DNA of 64,000 nt from Actinotignum urinale DSM 15805 (GCF_000420445.1 NZ_ATUY01000010.1:1-64000); one strand, 5' to 3'; numbered from the stretch's first letter, positions 36,226-45,505 are shown. Translations and numbers: made by a program. Notes: generated by a model not told the origin, from the sequence alone.

Positions 36226-37587
36226 TTAGGCGCGCAACTTACCTAACAGGTCGCGGATAATGTTTTTCCCGTCGACGCGCAAACCGTCGTGCTGATATTT
36301 ATTCGTAATAATCGGCTTCAATCCACGCACACGCTCGGCAGTGTCCAATGAAAACTCGCGGGGAACATACATATCGTCATAATAAATATAGGCGGCAACG
36401 GGTACCTGATTTTCCGCCAGGACGTCCGCGTTATACATGTCTTTCCACTGGGTGCGGAAAGCAAGATTTTGAGCGGCATCGCGCATGGGTGTGAGCGTGG
36501 GATCCTGTTCAAATTGCCAGGGGTAAACGTGTTCGCCGGTGAAACGGAAACCGTATTTTTCACGTTGCAAATCGGATTCGCCAGCACCACCCTGTTCGAT
36601 ATTCGGCAGGTAGAACTCGGGGAATTCGCTTCGCACGCGATGAGCAGCCCAGTTAATTGAACCCGTCATGGTTTGCGCATAAATCGTTTCGTGAATCCCC
36701 CAATACAGCGGATGGTGAGTGGCGGAAAGTTCCTGACCCACCTTCGCCAATAATTGGGGACGCAAACGGCGTTGCCCATAGAAGGTTCGGAACGGATCTT
36801 CCAACAGGTAGTGCAACTTCTCAAAACCGTAATGGGAACCGAGCCCTAAACCGAGCATCCTAAAACGCCCAGGAGTTAAACGCTCTCCCGTCGGCAATAT
36901 TTCTTCAACATCTGCAAGGTGTTTCGCAATAAACCAAGTCGTTGCCTCATCCTGAGGGTAGCGTTCAAAATATTCTTTATTTTTTCGTGACGTTTCCACA
37001 TACGTGTGGCGGTAAACATCCGTTGCGTGTTTACGCAAGGATGGAAGCCCTCCCGTAATCATCACTTCCCGCAAACCCTTCGGGGCGTCGCTCAGGTAGC
37101 TGAGTGCACAAAAACCACCATAGCTTTGCCCTAAAATGCTCCACGGTTCGTCGTCCTGGAGGTAACGACGCAACATTTCAGCGTCGCGAATAATGGAATC
37201 TTGACGCAAAGCATACAGTAGTGTTCCCTGAACTTGCGCGCTCCCAAACATTGATATTGTGTGCGCATCCATGGGCCACGAATTTCCCGTCCCGCGCTGA
37301 TCCATCAACACGAGTCTGTAGTGGTTGAGCGCCTCATCCATCCACCCCATGAGTGGCGAGGGGCGCGGAGCACTGTTCCCAGGCCCTCCCTCAAGATACA
37401 GTAACCTCGGTGCTTTTTCGTTACCGTCGCGCACAATTTCGCGAGCATACAGTTCAATCTTTCCTGGCACAAAATTAGGCTTATCTTCCCCGGAAAGCTC
37501 CGCAAAGGCTCCAAAATAATCGTAGGGAACTTGTATCCAGTGTTCGATCACCGTGTGTCCGTTGACACGCATTGTAAAAGCACTCAT
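36226..37587 (-). CDS. Proline iminopeptidase-like alpha/beta hydrolase (S33)
   Basis: The 453-residue protein has LLYLEGGPGNSAPRP as oxyanion loop, VLMDQRGTGNSWP, and nucleophile elbow GQSYGGFCALSY with the catalytic Ser. The acid and base should be in VAAYIYYDDMYVP and the C-terminal NKYQHDGLRVDG. These are marks of family S33 prolyl aminopeptidases, which remove N-terminal proline from peptides. Length is usual for the actinobacterial long form. No signal peptide. It diverges from the aldo/keto reductase gene. Confidence 0.9.
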   Translation of the reverse strand: MSAFTMRVNGHTVIEHWIQVPYDYFGAFAELSGEDKPNFVPGKIELYAREIVRDGNEKAPRLLYLEGGPGNSAPRPSPLMGWMDEALNHYRLVLMDQRGTGNSWPMDAHTISMFGSAQVQGTLLYALRQDSIIRDAEMLRRYLQDDEPWSILGQSYGGFCALSYLSDAPKGLREVMITGGLPSLRKHATDVYRHTYVETSRKNKEYFERYPQDEATTWFIAKHLADVEEILPTGERLTPGRFRMLGLGLGSHYGFEKLHYLLEDPFRTFYGQRRLRPQLLAKVGQELSATHHPLYWGIHETIYAQTMTGSINWAAHRVRSEFPEFYLPNIEQGGAGESDLQREKYGFRFTGEHVYPWQFEQDPTLTPMRDAAQNLAFRTQWKDMYNADVLAENQVPVAAYIYYDDMYVPREFSLDTAERVRGLKPIITNKYQHDGLRVDGKNIIRDLLGKLRA

Positions 37588-37687
37588 ACATTCCAGGGTA
37601 CTGAAATAAGTTTCGTTCCTACATAAATTTCACGCAATGTACCTAAACTCTCATTATCTTGTCCAAATATTAGTAACATATATAAGC

Positions 37688-38527
37688 ATGAATACGATTT
37701 CTCGACTGCCAATGTTGTCCGGTCACACAATTCCCCAGTTTGGCCTAGGAACCTACAAGCTCCTTGGCGAGCAATGCACGAATGCTGTGCTTGAGGCTCT
37801 CGATATCGGCTATCGCCATATTGATACCGCCCAGATGTACACGAATGAAGCAGAAGTTGGCGAGGCTTTGCGCCGAACCAGCGTTGATCGTGAAGATATT
37901 TTCCTCGTCACGAAGCTCAATAACCCCAATCATGCGCCTGCCGATGTTCGTCGCACTTTCGAACAGTCGCTTCGCGATTTGGGCACCGACTATGTGGATA
38001 TGTTCATGATTCACTGGCCGATGCTCACCGGTAGCTACGTGGATGCGTGGAAAACCATGGAGGAGTTCGTTGCTGACGGGCGCGTGAAAACCCTGGGTGT
38101 CTGCAATTTTGAACCTCACCACCTGGAGAATTTGCGTTTTAATTCTGAGATTCTTCCGTCCGTAAACCAGATTGAACTCCATCCCTATTTCCAGAATGTT
38201 GTGGCGAGTAATTATTGCTATGATGCCGGGATTGTTGTTGAGGCGTGGTCGCCGTTGGCTCGCGGGCGTATTCTCACGGATCCTGTTTTGGTTGAGTTGG
38301 CGGCGGAGAAGGGTTGTGCGGTTTCGCAGCTTGTTATCGCCTGGCACCTCAGCCGCGCGCGGGTTCTCTTCCCCAAGGCGTCCAGTCGCAAGCATCTTGT
38401 TGAGAATTTCAAAAGCACTCAGGTTCAGCTCCTCAAGGAAGATGTTGAGTTGATTGATGGGCTCGATGAGTTTGAGGCCGGGCGTATTGGAATGCATCCC
38501 GACACCATGAAGCGTCCGGGTGAATAA
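37688..38527 (+). CDS. Aldo/keto reductase
   Basis: Starting at 37688, the 279-residue protein has LSGHTIPQFGLGTYKL, GYRHIDTAQMYTNEAEVGEA with catalytic Asp and Tyr, FLVTKL with the Lys, DMFMIHWP with the His, and C-terminal NADPH-binding LFPKASSRKHLVENF. It is a 2,5-diketo-D-gluconate-reductase-type AKR reducing small aldehydes or ketones. No Shine-Dalgarno precedes the ATG, but CATATATAAGC does, so the message may be leaderless; the longer frame from 37637 would span that promoter. Confidence 0.9.
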   Translation: MNTISRLPMLSGHTIPQFGLGTYKLLGEQCTNAVLEALDIGYRHIDTAQMYTNEAEVGEALRRTSVDREDIFLVTKLNNPNHAPADVRRTFEQSLRDLGTDYVDMFMIHWPMLTGSYVDAWKTMEEFVADGRVKTLGVCNFEPHHLENLRFNSEILPSVNQIELHPYFQNVVASNYCYDAGIVVEAWSPLARGRILTDPVLVELAAEKGCAVSQLVIAWHLSRARVLFPKASSRKHLVENFKSTQVQLLKEDVELIDGLDEFEAGRIGMHPDTMKRPGE

Positions 38528-38588
38528 GATATAGTATGACGACGGTTGGGCGCCCTTGGCGCCCAACTTTCTTGTCATTAAGGAGCGG

Positions 38589-39371
38589 ATGATTATTATG
38601 TCACGTGTGAATGACGGTTCTGGAGGTGGCTCGCCTTTTTCCGACCCCACAACACAACCAGCCCACAGCTCCACAACTCAACCAGCCTCCAACCCCACCG
38701 GTACCCAATCCACGCCATCACCCGTCGAACAGCCCACCCCACTTCTCCCGGTAACTCCCGTCATTATTGTGTTGGGCGGAAAAACCGTGAACGGCGCGCC
38801 CGGTCGCGGTCTGCAGCTTCGTCTGCTCGGCGCAATCAAAGAATACGAAGCCGCGCTTCACGCCAATCATCGCCCGCTCATTGTGTGCAGTGGCGGGCAG
38901 GCCACCGAAAACTCGCCTAGCGAAGCCGCCGTTATGGCGTCCTGGCTCATCTCCCACGGAATTCCCGAATCCTCAATTATTCGTGAAGAATTATCGCGCA
39001 CCACCCAAGAGAATTTCGGATGCACCGCGCGCCTCCTACGCTCACTTCCCGAAAGCCCGAGCCAACTTCCAAGCATTCCGAAACCGCTTACCGGCGCCCC
39101 AAACTCGCTCCCCAACACTCCAAGCCCGCTCCCCAATGTTCCGGGGCTACTTCCCGACGGCCGGATCGCCTGCGTTATTCTCACATCTTGGATTCACACC
39201 TTCCGCTCCCGCCTCTGGGCGCTCTACTACGATTTCGACCCTGTCATGAGAGGCGTCAATGTGCCCCTAGATCTTCTACCCAAATCTCTCCTTTGGGAAA
39301 GCGGCGCTATTGTTATGGGAATAATCCGCGGTTCGTTCCATAAAATTCAAAGTTTTCGCCGTCGCCATTAA
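38589..39371 (+). CDS. YdcF/DUF218-like protein with Pro-rich inserts
   Basis: The ATG at 38589 follows AAGGAG closely; the ATG at 38598 is the alternative. The product has a Ser/Thr/Pro-rich start (about 5-55) and a DUF218 core: VTPVIIVLGGKTVNGAPGRG, RPLIVCSGGQATENSPSEAA, HGIPESSIIREELSRTTQEN. A second Pro/Leu/Asn-rich insert (about 150-190: SIPKPLTGAPNSLPNTPSPL) interrupts the core before CVILTSWIHTFRSRLWALY. DUF218 proteins relate to envelope polysaccharide or vancomycin-sensitivity functions, but the activity is unknown. The insert is encoded by repetitive DNA. Confidence 0.8.
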   Translation: MIIMSRVNDGSGGGSPFSDPTTQPAHSSTTQPASNPTGTQSTPSPVEQPTPLLPVTPVIIVLGGKTVNGAPGRGLQLRLLGAIKEYEAALHANHRPLIVCSGGQATENSPSEAAVMASWLISHGIPESSIIREELSRTTQENFGCTARLLRSLPESPSQLPSIPKPLTGAPNSLPNTPSPLPNVPGLLPDGRIACVILTSWIHTFRSRLWALYYDFDPVMRGVNVPLDLLPKSLLWESGAIVMGIIRGSFHKIQSFRRRH

Positions 39372-39441
39372 TCCAAACTATTTTTTATCAACATTTTTCA
39401 CCAACTGTTCTTCACCTTTTGTTCCGGGCTAAAGTAGATAT

Positions 39442-40125
39442 ATGGTTACTTCAACGACGAATCCCTACCTCGAACCGTCTATCGGTTTCCTACGTTCCCA
39501 TCTTGAAAATGCTCAGGTGTCGAAAAGTGCACGCACGTATCGTCTTCTACATTCTTTACGAGTTGCGAGTATTGGGCGACGAGTTGCCGAGTCCGAAGGG
39601 CTTGACCCAAACCGTTTAGAATTGGCGTGCCTTCTTCACGATATTGGAAAATTCGATGCCACCTGGCACGTTGATCATGGCCGGGTTGCGGCAACACTTA
39701 TCCGCCCGTTTTTACTTAATTTAGGCATGGACACCACAAGTGTTGAAGAAATATGCCAGGGAATTGCAATGCATACGGATGGTCGCCCGAATTATCCCGA
39801 GGAATCCCCAAATTTTTCGGGAAAAATTGATTTCCCCGAGGAACCAACTATTCTTGCGCGTAGTGTTGGGGATTGCGATAATATTGATCGTTTTTCACTC
39901 TATCGGATTCATGACACGCTCATGTACAAGAATTTTGCCGCGTTGAACGTCCCTCGGCAAATTGATTTTATCGACGGTTACCTAGAACGCCTTGCCAACG
40001 AACGCACCTATCGCTGTGCAACTCGTAGCGCCCAACGCCTCTGGATTGAGGCACTCGAACGCCAAGAATCATTTTTCGTGGGTTTGCGCGAGCAACTCGG
40101 TAGCGCTCTACCCTATCTTGATTAG
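39442..40125 (+). CDS. HD-domain phosphohydrolase-like protein
   Basis: The 227-residue protein has the HD superfamily metal ligands: H in YRLLHSLRVASIG, HD in ACLLHDIGKFDATWHVDHG, a further H in GIAMHTDGRP, and a late D in RSVGDCDNIDRFSL. It is a predicted metal-dependent phosphohydrolase of unknown substrate, perhaps a nucleotide. TAAAGT lies six bases ahead of the ATG without a Shine-Dalgarno, so it may be leaderless. It converges on dnaB; the 55-bp gap has no clear terminator. Confidence 0.8.
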   Translation: MVTSTTNPYLEPSIGFLRSHLENAQVSKSARTYRLLHSLRVASIGRRVAESEGLDPNRLELACLLHDIGKFDATWHVDHGRVAATLIRPFLLNLGMDTTSVEEICQGIAMHTDGRPNYPEESPNFSGKIDFPEEPTILARSVGDCDNIDRFSLYRIHDTLMYKNFAALNVPRQIDFIDGYLERLANERTYRCATRSAQRLWIEALERQESFFVGLREQLGSALPYLD

Positions 40126-40180
40126 ATACACGTACACCAAGGGGCGAACTCATCAACCAACGTAACTATGAAAAACACCG

Positions 40181-41533
40181 TCATTCAGCAAGATTCGCGA
40201 AACGCGCATAGTGCCCTTGGAAGGCTACCTGGATTGAACCTGTGGGGCCACTTCGTTGTTTCCCGACGATAATTTCAGCCATGCCTTTCACGTCGTCGTC
40301 CTGAGAATACATATCCTCGCGGTGGATCAACAACACAACGTCCGCATCCTGTTCCAACGACCCTGATTCACGTAGATCCGACACCTGTGGACGCTTGTCG
40401 TTCCGTCGTTCGGAATCACGGTTCAGCTGGGCTACGGCAACGATGGGGATTTCCAGCTCTTTGGCGAGCAGTTTAATTGATCGTGAAAATTCGGACACTT
40501 CCTGTTGGCGCGATTCGGGTGTGCGTCCACCGGAGGAGAGGAGTTGCAGGTAGTCGATGACGACGAGTTGAATATCGTGTTGTTGTTTGAGGCGTCGCGT
40601 TTTCGCGCGTATTTCACCGAGCGTAAGATTAGGTGAATCGTCTACAAGGAGCGGGGCTTTTTCTACCCGTTCCATCGCTTTGACCATTCTCTCCCAGTCT
40701 TTTTGCTCCATTTCTCCTTTTATCATGCGATCTTGGAATACGCTGGCTTCGGCTGCGAGCAGACGCATGGCAAGCTCGGTTCGGTTCATTTCCAGGGAGA
40801 AATAAAGGCAGGGCTTGCCTTCATGTACGGCTGCATTGCGGCAAAAGTCCATGGCGAGCGTTGATTTACCCGCACCGGGGCGGGCGGCCACAATAATCAT
40901 TTGTCCTTCACGTAAACCATTGAGTTTATCGTCGAGAGCCACGAACCCGGTGGATACTCCTTCAACGTTATCTCCACGTGCCTCGTTTTTTTGAAGTTCC
41001 TCCAAAACGCTTGGAAGAAGGTCGCGCAAACTCGAATATTCTGTGCTTTCGCGCGAGTTGCTCATATTAAAGACTTCGGACTGCGCCATGTTAATGAGTC
41101 CCGCGACATCGGCGCCATCGGTGGTATATCCGAGTTGGGCGATTCGTGTACCTACTTCTACAAGACGACGAAGTTGCGCCTGTTCGCGCACAATATGTGC
41201 ATAATGCTCTGCGTTCGTAACGGTAGGTACGGTAGCGATAAGGGTGTGGAGGTAGGTATCGCCGCCAACACGTTCAAGGTCACCATTTTTCTTCAGTTCG
41301 GCAGATACTGTAATGGGATCAGCCGGTTCGCTTCGCCCGAAAAGATCCAAAATAATGCTGAAAATTGTGGCATGGGCTGGGCGATAAAAATCATCTGCCG
41401 TCAATATTTCTACGGCGTCAGTAATGGCGTCTTTGGAGAGCATCATGGCACCCAAGGTGGCGATTTCAGCCTCAATATTTTGGGGTGGAATTCGTTCAAA
41501 GGAAGAATTGTTCATCCCCTGTTGTACGGACAC
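40181..41533 (-). CDS. dnaB: Replicative DNA helicase DnaB
   Basis: The 450-residue protein has the N-terminal DnaB domain (PPQNIEAEIATLGAMMLSKD, FYRPAHATIF) and the RecA-like C-terminal domain with Walker A AARPGAGKSTLAMDF, FSLEMNRTELAMRL, VVIDYLQLLSSGG and SDLRESGSLEQDADVVLLIH. It unwinds DNA ahead of the replisome as a hexamer. A GTG start at 41533 follows GAGGGAG. No intein is present. In many actinobacteria dnaB follows rplI; here a MATE gene on the other strand and a DnaA-box cluster lie between. Confidence 0.97.
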   Translation of the reverse strand: MSVQQGMNNSSFERIPPQNIEAEIATLGAMMLSKDAITDAVEILTADDFYRPAHATIFSIILDLFGRSEPADPITVSAELKKNGDLERVGGDTYLHTLIATVPTVTNAEHYAHIVREQAQLRRLVEVGTRIAQLGYTTDGADVAGLINMAQSEVFNMSNSRESTEYSSLRDLLPSVLEELQKNEARGDNVEGVSTGFVALDDKLNGLREGQMIIVAARPGAGKSTLAMDFCRNAAVHEGKPCLYFSLEMNRTELAMRLLAAEASVFQDRMIKGEMEQKDWERMVKAMERVEKAPLLVDDSPNLTLGEIRAKTRRLKQQHDIQLVVIDYLQLLSSGGRTPESRQQEVSEFSRSIKLLAKELEIPIVAVAQLNRDSERRNDKRPQVSDLRESGSLEQDADVVLLIHREDMYSQDDDVKGMAEIIVGKQRSGPTGSIQVAFQGHYARFANLAE

Positions 41534-41622
41534 GTATGGCTCCCTCAGTCGTTACATATATCTTCTGGTGCTATCTCTAATAGCTTAAGGTTGTGGATTT
41601 CAACCCGTGCCATAAAGTTAAC

Positions 41623-41790
41623 TGTGGATAACCATGTCATTAAGTCTTTAATTATGTGGATAAGTGGTGGATAAAACCCCTACTTATCCCCAGAGTTATT
41701 CACAATGTTTACATTCTGTGGATATAAGTACCTAAAAGGGCGAGAATTCATCCCCGACTTTATCCACAATTGGGGATAAAATTACCCACA
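41623..41790. promoter_or_regulatory. Dense DnaA-box cluster upstream of dnaB
   Basis: Matches to TTATNCACA or its inverse TGTGNATAA: 41623-41631, 41655-41663, 41696-41704 (TTATTCACA) and 41760-41768. One-mismatch sites: 41666-41674, 41684-41692, 41717-41725, 41771-41779 and 41782-41790. Nine sites in 170 bp on both strands. No gene lies in 41534-41961. It could control dnaB, titrate DnaA or act in initiation. Confidence 0.75.
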
Positions 41791-41961
41791 TGCGCACGCT
41801 GTTGTGTACGTCACATTTCATTTTTCTTTCGTGATGTTTTCGTCGTCTCTAGGACATTCGCCCCTGCATATGAGTAAACCTCGACACAAAAATCCCCGCA
41901 CGAGCTCCCGCCCCCTCTCCCCTTATAGCGTGGAACATATCCATTTCTATCGACCCTAGGT

Positions 41962-43302
41962 ATGCTTACTGAAATGACCACACAAGACGATATCAATACC
42001 ATTGACAAAGACATTTTGAGATTAGCCCTCCCCACCCTCGGAGCCCTTCTCATTGAACCCGTCCTCGTCGCAACAGATACGATTATGGTCGGGCATCTGG
42101 GAACAGATTCTCTTGCGGGTCTATCGCTATCCTCAACTATTTTGAGCACCATCGTCGGTCTATGTATTTTCCTTGCCTACGCCACAACCGCATCTACAGC
42201 ACGGTTCATGGGCGCCGGAAAAATTGGGCGCGCCCTACGTTATGGGGTGGACGGAATATGGCTCGCGCTCCTTTTGGGCGTTATTCTCGGCGCGCTTCTT
42301 GCCATATTTTCACCCTCAATTCTTGGACTCTTCGGAGCTGAAGGTAACGTTATTACTCAAGGAAACCACTATGTGCGTTTTAGTTCCTTTGGGCTACCCG
42401 GAATGCTCCTCGTTTTAGCCGCAACAGGAACGTTACGCGGACTAGGAGATACCCGTACTCCCTTCCACGCTTCACTCCTCACCGCTGTTCTCAATATTCC
42501 CCTCAACTACATTTTCATTTACCCCTCACACATGGGTGTTGCAGGGGCGGCGCTCGGCACGGCCATTGCCCAAACCGTTGGCGGACTTTTCCTCACCGCA
42601 CATATTATTCGTCGATGCCGCGTCGAAAAGGTAAGCCTCACACCGCGCGGTGCAGGCGTTCTTGGCGCATTGAATAACGCCATACCGCTCATGATGCGCA
42701 CCGTGATTCTCCGCGTCATTATCCTCATGGAAATAGCCGTCGCCACAAAGTTAGGAACTCAGGCTTTGGCAGCCAACCAGGTGGTCATGTCGATATGGAC
42801 TTTCGCGATTTACGGCCTCGATGCACTCGCCATGGCTGCCCAAATCCTTGTGGGCCAAGCCTCCGGTTCGGGTCATAAAGACCGCGTTCGCCTCGTCCTC
42901 TCACGTTGTTTACGCCGGGGTTTGTGGATCGGCGCTCTCGTCGGTACGGCACTTATCTGCTCCTCCCCCTTCATCCCCATGCTCATGACGAGCGATTCTC
43001 AGGTTCGTTGGGCCGCCATGCTTGGTCTTTTCATGGTTTCTTTCTTTATGCCTCTGATTTCCGTCGCATTTATTCTCGACGGAGTTCTTATGGGCGCCGA
43101 CGACATGAAAGCTCTCGCCTTCCTCATGCTTATTCCGCTCCTCGCCTTCGCGCCCGTTGCCGGCTCACTGTATATGTGGGGAAAAGGCGCGGATGGTTTC
43201 ATGTGGTTGTGGGGAGGATATGCGGGCGTGTGCATGGGTGCGCGTGCGCTTGCCACATATCTTCGTGTGCGCACAGATGCCTGGATTACCCTCGGCACTT
43301 AA
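41962..43302 (+). CDS. MATE-family efflux transporter
   Basis: The 446-residue protein has twelve predicted helices in two MATE repeats: LALPTLGALLIEPVLVATDT, IMVGHLGTDSLAGLSLSSTI, FLAYATTASTARFMGAG, then LRGLGDTRTPF and the second repeat with NQVVMSIWTFAIYGLDALAM, and VGQASGSGHKD. MATE proteins export cationic drugs or metabolites using a sodium or proton gradient; this one resembles the DinF group. A second ATG at 41974 with TATGCT seven bases upstream is a plausible leaderless start. It interrupts the usual rplI-dnaB neighbourhood on the opposite strand. Confidence 0.9.
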   Translation: MLTEMTTQDDINTIDKDILRLALPTLGALLIEPVLVATDTIMVGHLGTDSLAGLSLSSTILSTIVGLCIFLAYATTASTARFMGAGKIGRALRYGVDGIWLALLLGVILGALLAIFSPSILGLFGAEGNVITQGNHYVRFSSFGLPGMLLVLAATGTLRGLGDTRTPFHASLLTAVLNIPLNYIFIYPSHMGVAGAALGTAIAQTVGGLFLTAHIIRRCRVEKVSLTPRGAGVLGALNNAIPLMMRTVILRVIILMEIAVATKLGTQALAANQVVMSIWTFAIYGLDALAMAAQILVGQASGSGHKDRVRLVLSRCLRRGLWIGALVGTALICSSPFIPMLMTSDSQVRWAAMLGLFMVSFFMPLISVAFILDGVLMGADDMKALAFLMLIPLLAFAPVAGSLYMWGKGADGFMWLWGGYAGVCMGARALATYLRVRTDAWITLGT

Positions 43303-43548
43303 ACACTTTGCGCTCCAACCAGAACTCAACGCGCCAACCAACAGCCAACCCAACTTTCCCCCAGCACGCCAACGAAAACTAGACCCCGCATCCTCTCTTT
43401 TGTCCTATATTCCTCCGATTTTCTCCTCTACTCCTAAATAAAGCATCCACACGACACACCACAACACCACCCCGCAAAAAATCCTAAAAACCAATACGAT
43501 CTGTCCTATACGCCGTCCTAAACCCCATTTTGACGCCTAACCCACAAA

Positions 43549-43601
43549 ATACCCCGTTACTTACGGAACTGTGAAAACAAGTCCCATAAATAACGGGGTA
43601 T
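43549..43601 (-). terminator. Terminator of the rpsF-ssb-rpsR-rplI operon
   Basis: ATACCCCGTTA (43549-43559) pairs with TAACGGGGTAT (43591-43601); TTACGGAACT and AGTCCCATAA inside add an imperfect 8 of 10 bp. On the minus strand the stem ends GGGGTATTTTG. It lies about 100 bp past rplI. The remaining gap 43303-43698 is C/A-rich with no gene. Confidence 0.75.
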
Positions 43602-43698
43602 AGAGATAATGTTAAGGGCACGTTTCGTCGTTTTTCTACAGATATAACGACGACGATACATGCACCTTCATGCACGCATCACACACCCGGATCCAGCG

Positions 43699-44154
43699 CT
43701 ACTTCTTGGGAGCAGGCTGAACTTCAATAGCCATTGTTGCAAGAACGTCGTCGTGCAACTTTACGGTTGCGGTGTAGTGGCCAAGCGACTTAATCGGCTT
43801 TGCCAACGTAACCCAACGACGATCCACTGTCTTACCGAGCTGTTCGGTTGCGGCATGCGCAATGTCACGCGGCTTGACGGCGCCGAAAAGACGGCCGTTG
43901 TCGCCTGCGGAACGCTTGATTTGGATATTTGCTTCCGAAATGGCATCACGAAGTGCATGAGCTGCTTCAAGATCGTTGATAGCGCGCTTACGGCGTGCTT
44001 CTGCCATCTGATCAATCTGCTTCTGAGCACCCTTTGTCCACAGCTGAGCATAGCCACGTGGAAGAAGGTAGTTGCGGCCGTAACCATCTTTGACTGTTAC
44101 AACATCGCCAGCTTCGCCCAAACGATCAACATCGTGTGTAAGAATAAGCTTCAT
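43699..44154 (-). CDS. rplI: 50S ribosomal protein L9
   Basis: The 151-residue protein starts MKLILTHDVDRLGEAGDVVT, followed by VKDGYGRNYLLPRGYA, the L9 signature. A long helix joins to the C-terminal domain (KRSAGDNGRLFGAVKPRDIA). L9 binds 23S rRNA at the base of the L1 stalk. RBS AGGAGG precedes the ATG. It is the last gene of the operon and starts 12 bp after rpsR. Confidence 0.97.
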   Translation of the reverse strand: MKLILTHDVDRLGEAGDVVTVKDGYGRNYLLPRGYAQLWTKGAQKQIDQMAEARRKRAINDLEAAHALRDAISEANIQIKRSAGDNGRLFGAVKPRDIAHAATEQLGKTVDRRWVTLAKPIKSLGHYTATVKLHDDVLATMAIEVQPAPKK

Positions 44155-44166
44155 GTTTCTGCCTCC

Positions 44167-44406
44167 TTAGCGTGCGTTGCTCGAGTAGGGAAGCAGAGCC
44201 ATTTCGCGGGCGTTCTTAATCGCCTTGGCGATCAAGCGCTGCTCCTGTGTGCTGACACCGGTTACGCGACGTGCTCGAATCTTGCCACGGTCCGAAATGA
44301 ACTTACGCAGTGTTGCGGTGTCCTTGTAATCAATATTGCCAACCTTAATCGCCTTGACCGGAACGATCTTGCGCTTAACCGGCTTGCGAAGATTTCCCCT
44401 CGCCAT
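44167..44406 (-). CDS. rpsR: 30S ribosomal protein S18
   Basis: The ATG at 44406, behind AAGGAGAAC, gives 79 residues: [20 protein letters not shown], then [39 protein letters not shown], the standard S18 sequence. The longer frame upstream is read-through. S18 pairs with S6 on the platform of the small subunit. No Cys zinc ribbon is present (the zinc-free form). Confidence 0.96.
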   Translation of the reverse strand: MARGNLRKPVKRKIVPVKAIKVGNIDYKDTATLRKFISDRGKIRARRVTGVSTQEQRLIAKAIKNAREMALLPYSSNAR

Positions 44407-44487
44407 AATGTTCTCCTTGAATAATACGCATACCCACACGGGGTTATGCAAAGTTAATATATGTGATTTCGCGGTAAAGAATACGCT

Positions 44488-45030
44488 TTAGAAGGGAGGA
44501 AGATCATCGTAAGGTGACCCACCGGCAGGCGGTTGACCCCACGCATCATAAGCTGATCCACCTTGGGGGGCATTATATGTTGGCTGGTTGTGGGCTTGCC
44601 CGCTTCCGCCTTGGTTTACAAAACCTTGCCCGCCACCACGGTTGTAGTTTCCGCCAGCATTCGCGCCACCGGTTACTTTCGTAACTTCAGCTTTCGCGTA
44701 ACGCAACGACGGACCAATTTCATCAACCTGGATTTCCAAACTTTGACGCTGTTCTCCGTTTTGTGTGGTGTAATTGCTGACGCTCATGCGCCCCATCACC
44801 ACTACACGTGCGCCCTTCTTCAAGGATTCTGCAACGTTTTCGGCATATTCACGCCATACGCTGCAACGGAAGAACATGGCATCGCCATCTTCCCACGCTC
44901 CCTGTGCGTTCTTTTTACGTGGCGTTTGGGCAACCGTAAAGCTTGCAACAGCGATGCCACTATTCGTGAAACGCAATTCAGGATCAGCTGTCAGATTCCC
45001 GACGATAGTAATATTCGGTTCATTAGCCAT
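44488..45030 (-). CDS. ssb: Single-stranded DNA-binding protein
   Basis: The 180-residue protein has an OB fold (TIVGNLTADPELRFTNSGIA, FFRCSVWREYAENVAESLKK, GRMSVSNYTTQNGEQRQSLE) for the first 110 residues. A Gly/Asn/Gln-rich linker follows, ending in the acidic tip PYDDLPPF that recruits replication and repair proteins. It lies between rpsF and rpsR, the usual order. Confidence 0.96.
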   Translation of the reverse strand: MANEPNITIVGNLTADPELRFTNSGIAVASFTVAQTPRKKNAQGAWEDGDAMFFRCSVWREYAENVAESLKKGARVVVMGRMSVSNYTTQNGEQRQSLEIQVDEIGPSLRYAKAEVTKVTGGANAGGNYNRGGGQGFVNQGGSGQAHNQPTYNAPQGGSAYDAWGQPPAGGSPYDDLPPF

Positions 45031-45051
45031 GATTGCTCCTATGCCCGTTTC

Positions 45052-45342
45052 TTACTTTTCTTCCAAACGAAGGAGCTTGGTACGAATAATGGATTCGTTC
45101 AAGCCAAGCTGACGATCAAGTTCCTTCGCGGTTGCAGGAGTGCACTTCATCGTCACGACGATATAAATGGCTTCCGTTTGCTTGTTAATTTCGTAAGCAA
45201 GCTTGCGACGACCCCAAATATCAACTTTTTCAAGTGTTCCGCCTTCATTGGGAACAACCTGGAGCATTTTTTCAACGTTTGTGGACAAATTACGTTCATC
45301 AACGTTGGCGGAGAGAATAATCATCATCTCGTAATCACGCAT
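45052..45342 (-). CDS. rpsF: 30S ribosomal protein S6
   Basis: S6 proteins begin MR-Y, so the ATG at 45342 (MRDYEMMIILSANVDE) is preferred over the GTG at 45348; the SD AGGAGG (45352-45357) is 9 bp away. The 96 residues include VDIWGRRKLAYEINKQTEAI and VTMKCTPATAKELDRQLGLN. S6 sits with S18 on the small subunit and can repress its own mRNA as an S6:S18 complex in many bacteria. Confidence 0.96.
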   Translation of the reverse strand: MRDYEMMIILSANVDERNLSTNVEKMLQVVPNEGGTLEKVDIWGRRKLAYEINKQTEAIYIVVTMKCTPATAKELDRQLGLNESIIRTKLLRLEEK

Positions 45343-45351
45343 GTACACCCA

Positions 45352-45394
45352 CCTCCTTTGGACTACACGGCCATGGTCCTTCCATGGCAGGAGG
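45352..45394 (-). promoter_or_regulatory. rpsF leader structure facing the Shine-Dalgarno
   Basis: In the leader RNA, CCUCCU (45394-45389) is complementary to the SD AGGAGG (45357-45352). Between them is a perfect 7-bp hairpin, GCCATGG/CCATGGC with a 5-nt loop (45370-45388). The leader can fold so that the ribosome-binding site is hidden. Whether it is the known S6:S18 binding motif cannot be judged by eye. Confidence 0.5.
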
Positions 45395-45505
45395 GTTATG
45401 CGACTTTGCCTTTCTCCACCACCCTATGTGATGAAGAAACACATCTATTAACTATACCTGTCTAATGTGGTGAATTCTAGGAATAATCCTTTGTATTCCG
45501 CCACA

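Noticed and set aside
41623-41790. Main chromosomal origin
   Set aside because: dnaA and dnaN are absent here, while rsmG-parA-parB at the right edge predicts oriC beyond 64 kb. Kept as a DnaA-box cluster only.
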